Source of the DNA: Nostoc sp. UHCC 0870
GTDB taxonomy: Bacteria > Cyanobacteriota > Cyanobacteriia > Cyanobacteriales > Nostocaceae
Assembly (NCBI RefSeq): GCF_022063185.1
Contig: NZ_CP091913.1
Coordinates: forward strand, 3,535,501 to 3,599,500
Length of the DNA: 64,000 bases
Direction of reading: 5' to 3'
Of the stretch, positions 63,640 through 64,000 are shown piece after piece. Position 1 is the stretch's first letter; the number at the start of each line of letters is the position of its first letter. The translations under genes were made by a program, and so were the position numbers. The notes below the pieces were generated by a model. The model was not told where the DNA came from. It searched no databases and saw only the letters and a program-made list of their open reading frames with translations.

Positions 63640-64000
63640 ATGGATGTATTAGAACTTAAACGCGAAATCGAAACGTTGTCTAGTCGCCTGGGCAAGACCC
63701 AGGACTATCTTTGACGTACCTGCACTGACAGCTAAAATTCACGACCTAGAACAAATAGCAGCACAGCCAGAATTTTGGGATGACCAAACTACAGCCCAAA
63801 AAACGCTGCAAGAACTCAATGACCTAAAAGACCATCTAGAACAGTATCGTCAGTGGCACGTCAGCTTGGACGATACGAAGGCAGTGGTTGAGCTTTTAGA
63901 ACTGGAAACCGATGAAGCATTATTAAAAGAAGCCGAGTCTACCATCAGCAACTTGAATCGTGACCTCGACCAGTGGGAATTACAACAATTGTTGTCTGGC
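63640..64000 (+). CDS. prfB: Peptide chain release factor 2 (partial) with programmed +1 frameshift
   Basis: Only the first part lies in the window; the gene runs off the right edge. The zero frame from ATG 63640 reads MDVLELKREIETLSSRLGK and stops at UGA 63712-63714 after 24 codons. The context TAT-CTT-TGA-C is the classical prfB slip site. A +1 shift on CTT continues DVPALTAKIHDLEQIAAQPE, then FWDDQTTAQKTLQELNDL, which is typical RF2. When RF2 is scarce the ribosome shifts and makes more RF2. An SD-like AGGA lies just upstream of the slip codon. Confidence 0.95.
63712..63714 (+). promoter_or_regulatory. prfB: prfB recoding stop codon (UGA) at the CUU slip site
   Basis: The in-frame UGA follows CUU and is itself followed by C, the poor termination context known from E. 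coli prfB. It is codon 25 here (26 in E. coli). It acts as the sensor of RF2 level. Confidence 0.92.

Noticed and set aside
63640..63714. 24-codon separate peptide gene
   Set aside because: It is the first part of prfB before the programmed frameshift.

Overview
The window is chromosomal DNA from a filamentous, probably heterocyst-forming cyanobacterium of the Nostoc/Anabaena/Calothrix group. The main signs are ntcA with an upstream NtcA-type operator, Rubisco activase with an RbcS-like tail, NdhS, tocopherol genes, a gas vesicle gvpA, very frequent GCGATCGC (HIP1) octamers, and many heptanucleotide short tandem repeats (CCCCAAT, CCTGTAA, CACCTGT, GGGGGCA types) between genes. Species assignment is not possible from reading alone.

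Layout. 0.1-2.9 kb: ntcA (-), fabI and hisB (+). 3.3-8.8 kb: two tandem NACHT NTPase genes. The second is broken by a frameshift in a run of nine A and ends in 13 near-identical 93-bp HEAT-like repeats. 8.9-15.7 kb: ABC ATPase, polysaccharide export protein, stomatin-like protein, folP, tpiA, STAS protein. 16-24.3 kb: hemF, SRPBCC protein, mrp, rodA, ndhS, a frameshifted gene, and an antiporter with universal stress domains. 24.6-27.1 kb: UDP-glucuronate decarboxylase and UDP-glucose dehydrogenase, which with the export protein suggest exopolysaccharide supply. 27.4-31.4 kb: DUF2993 protein, rca, a Phd/PIN toxin-antitoxin pair, an SGNH hydrolase and a transposase fragment. 31.9-39 kb is the most accessory-looking stretch: an isolated gvpA, a pseudokinase/response-regulator pair, a membrane-anchored WD40 protein with a membrane-anchored GTPase, and a group 2 sigma factor. 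39.3-45.5 kb: DUF4336 protein, coaE, fused cobA-hemD, and tocopherol genes (phytyltransferase and methyltransferase) flanking a TPR protein. 45.8-55.1 kb: ktrB/ktrA, pgeF, birA, an M23 peptidase, ribE, a bifunctional nuclease, an iron-sulfur aldo/keto reductase and a Uma2 protein. 55.2-63.1 kb: rsmG, an ABC ATPase, a TPR protein, a DUF3531 protein, Nudix, a RelE-like pair, a DsbA-like protein, a SigF-type sigma factor and a BI-1 family protein. 63.1-64 kb: a probable IS200/IS605-derived non-coding element, then the start of prfB with its programmed +1 frameshift site, cut by the window end.

Most genes are housekeeping and sit alone or in short co-directional pairs. The best candidates for something less described are the NACHT tandem with its homopolymer switch and expandable HEAT array, the GTPase/WD40 membrane pair, and small mobile elements. 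Among the last, one TA-flanked element is visibly inserted inside another.

Three genes (fabI, the second NACHT gene, a HAS-barrel-like gene) show frame breaks exactly at homopolymers. Read error, true mutation and slippage cannot be separated without raw reads. No tRNA, rRNA or CRISPR array was recognised.
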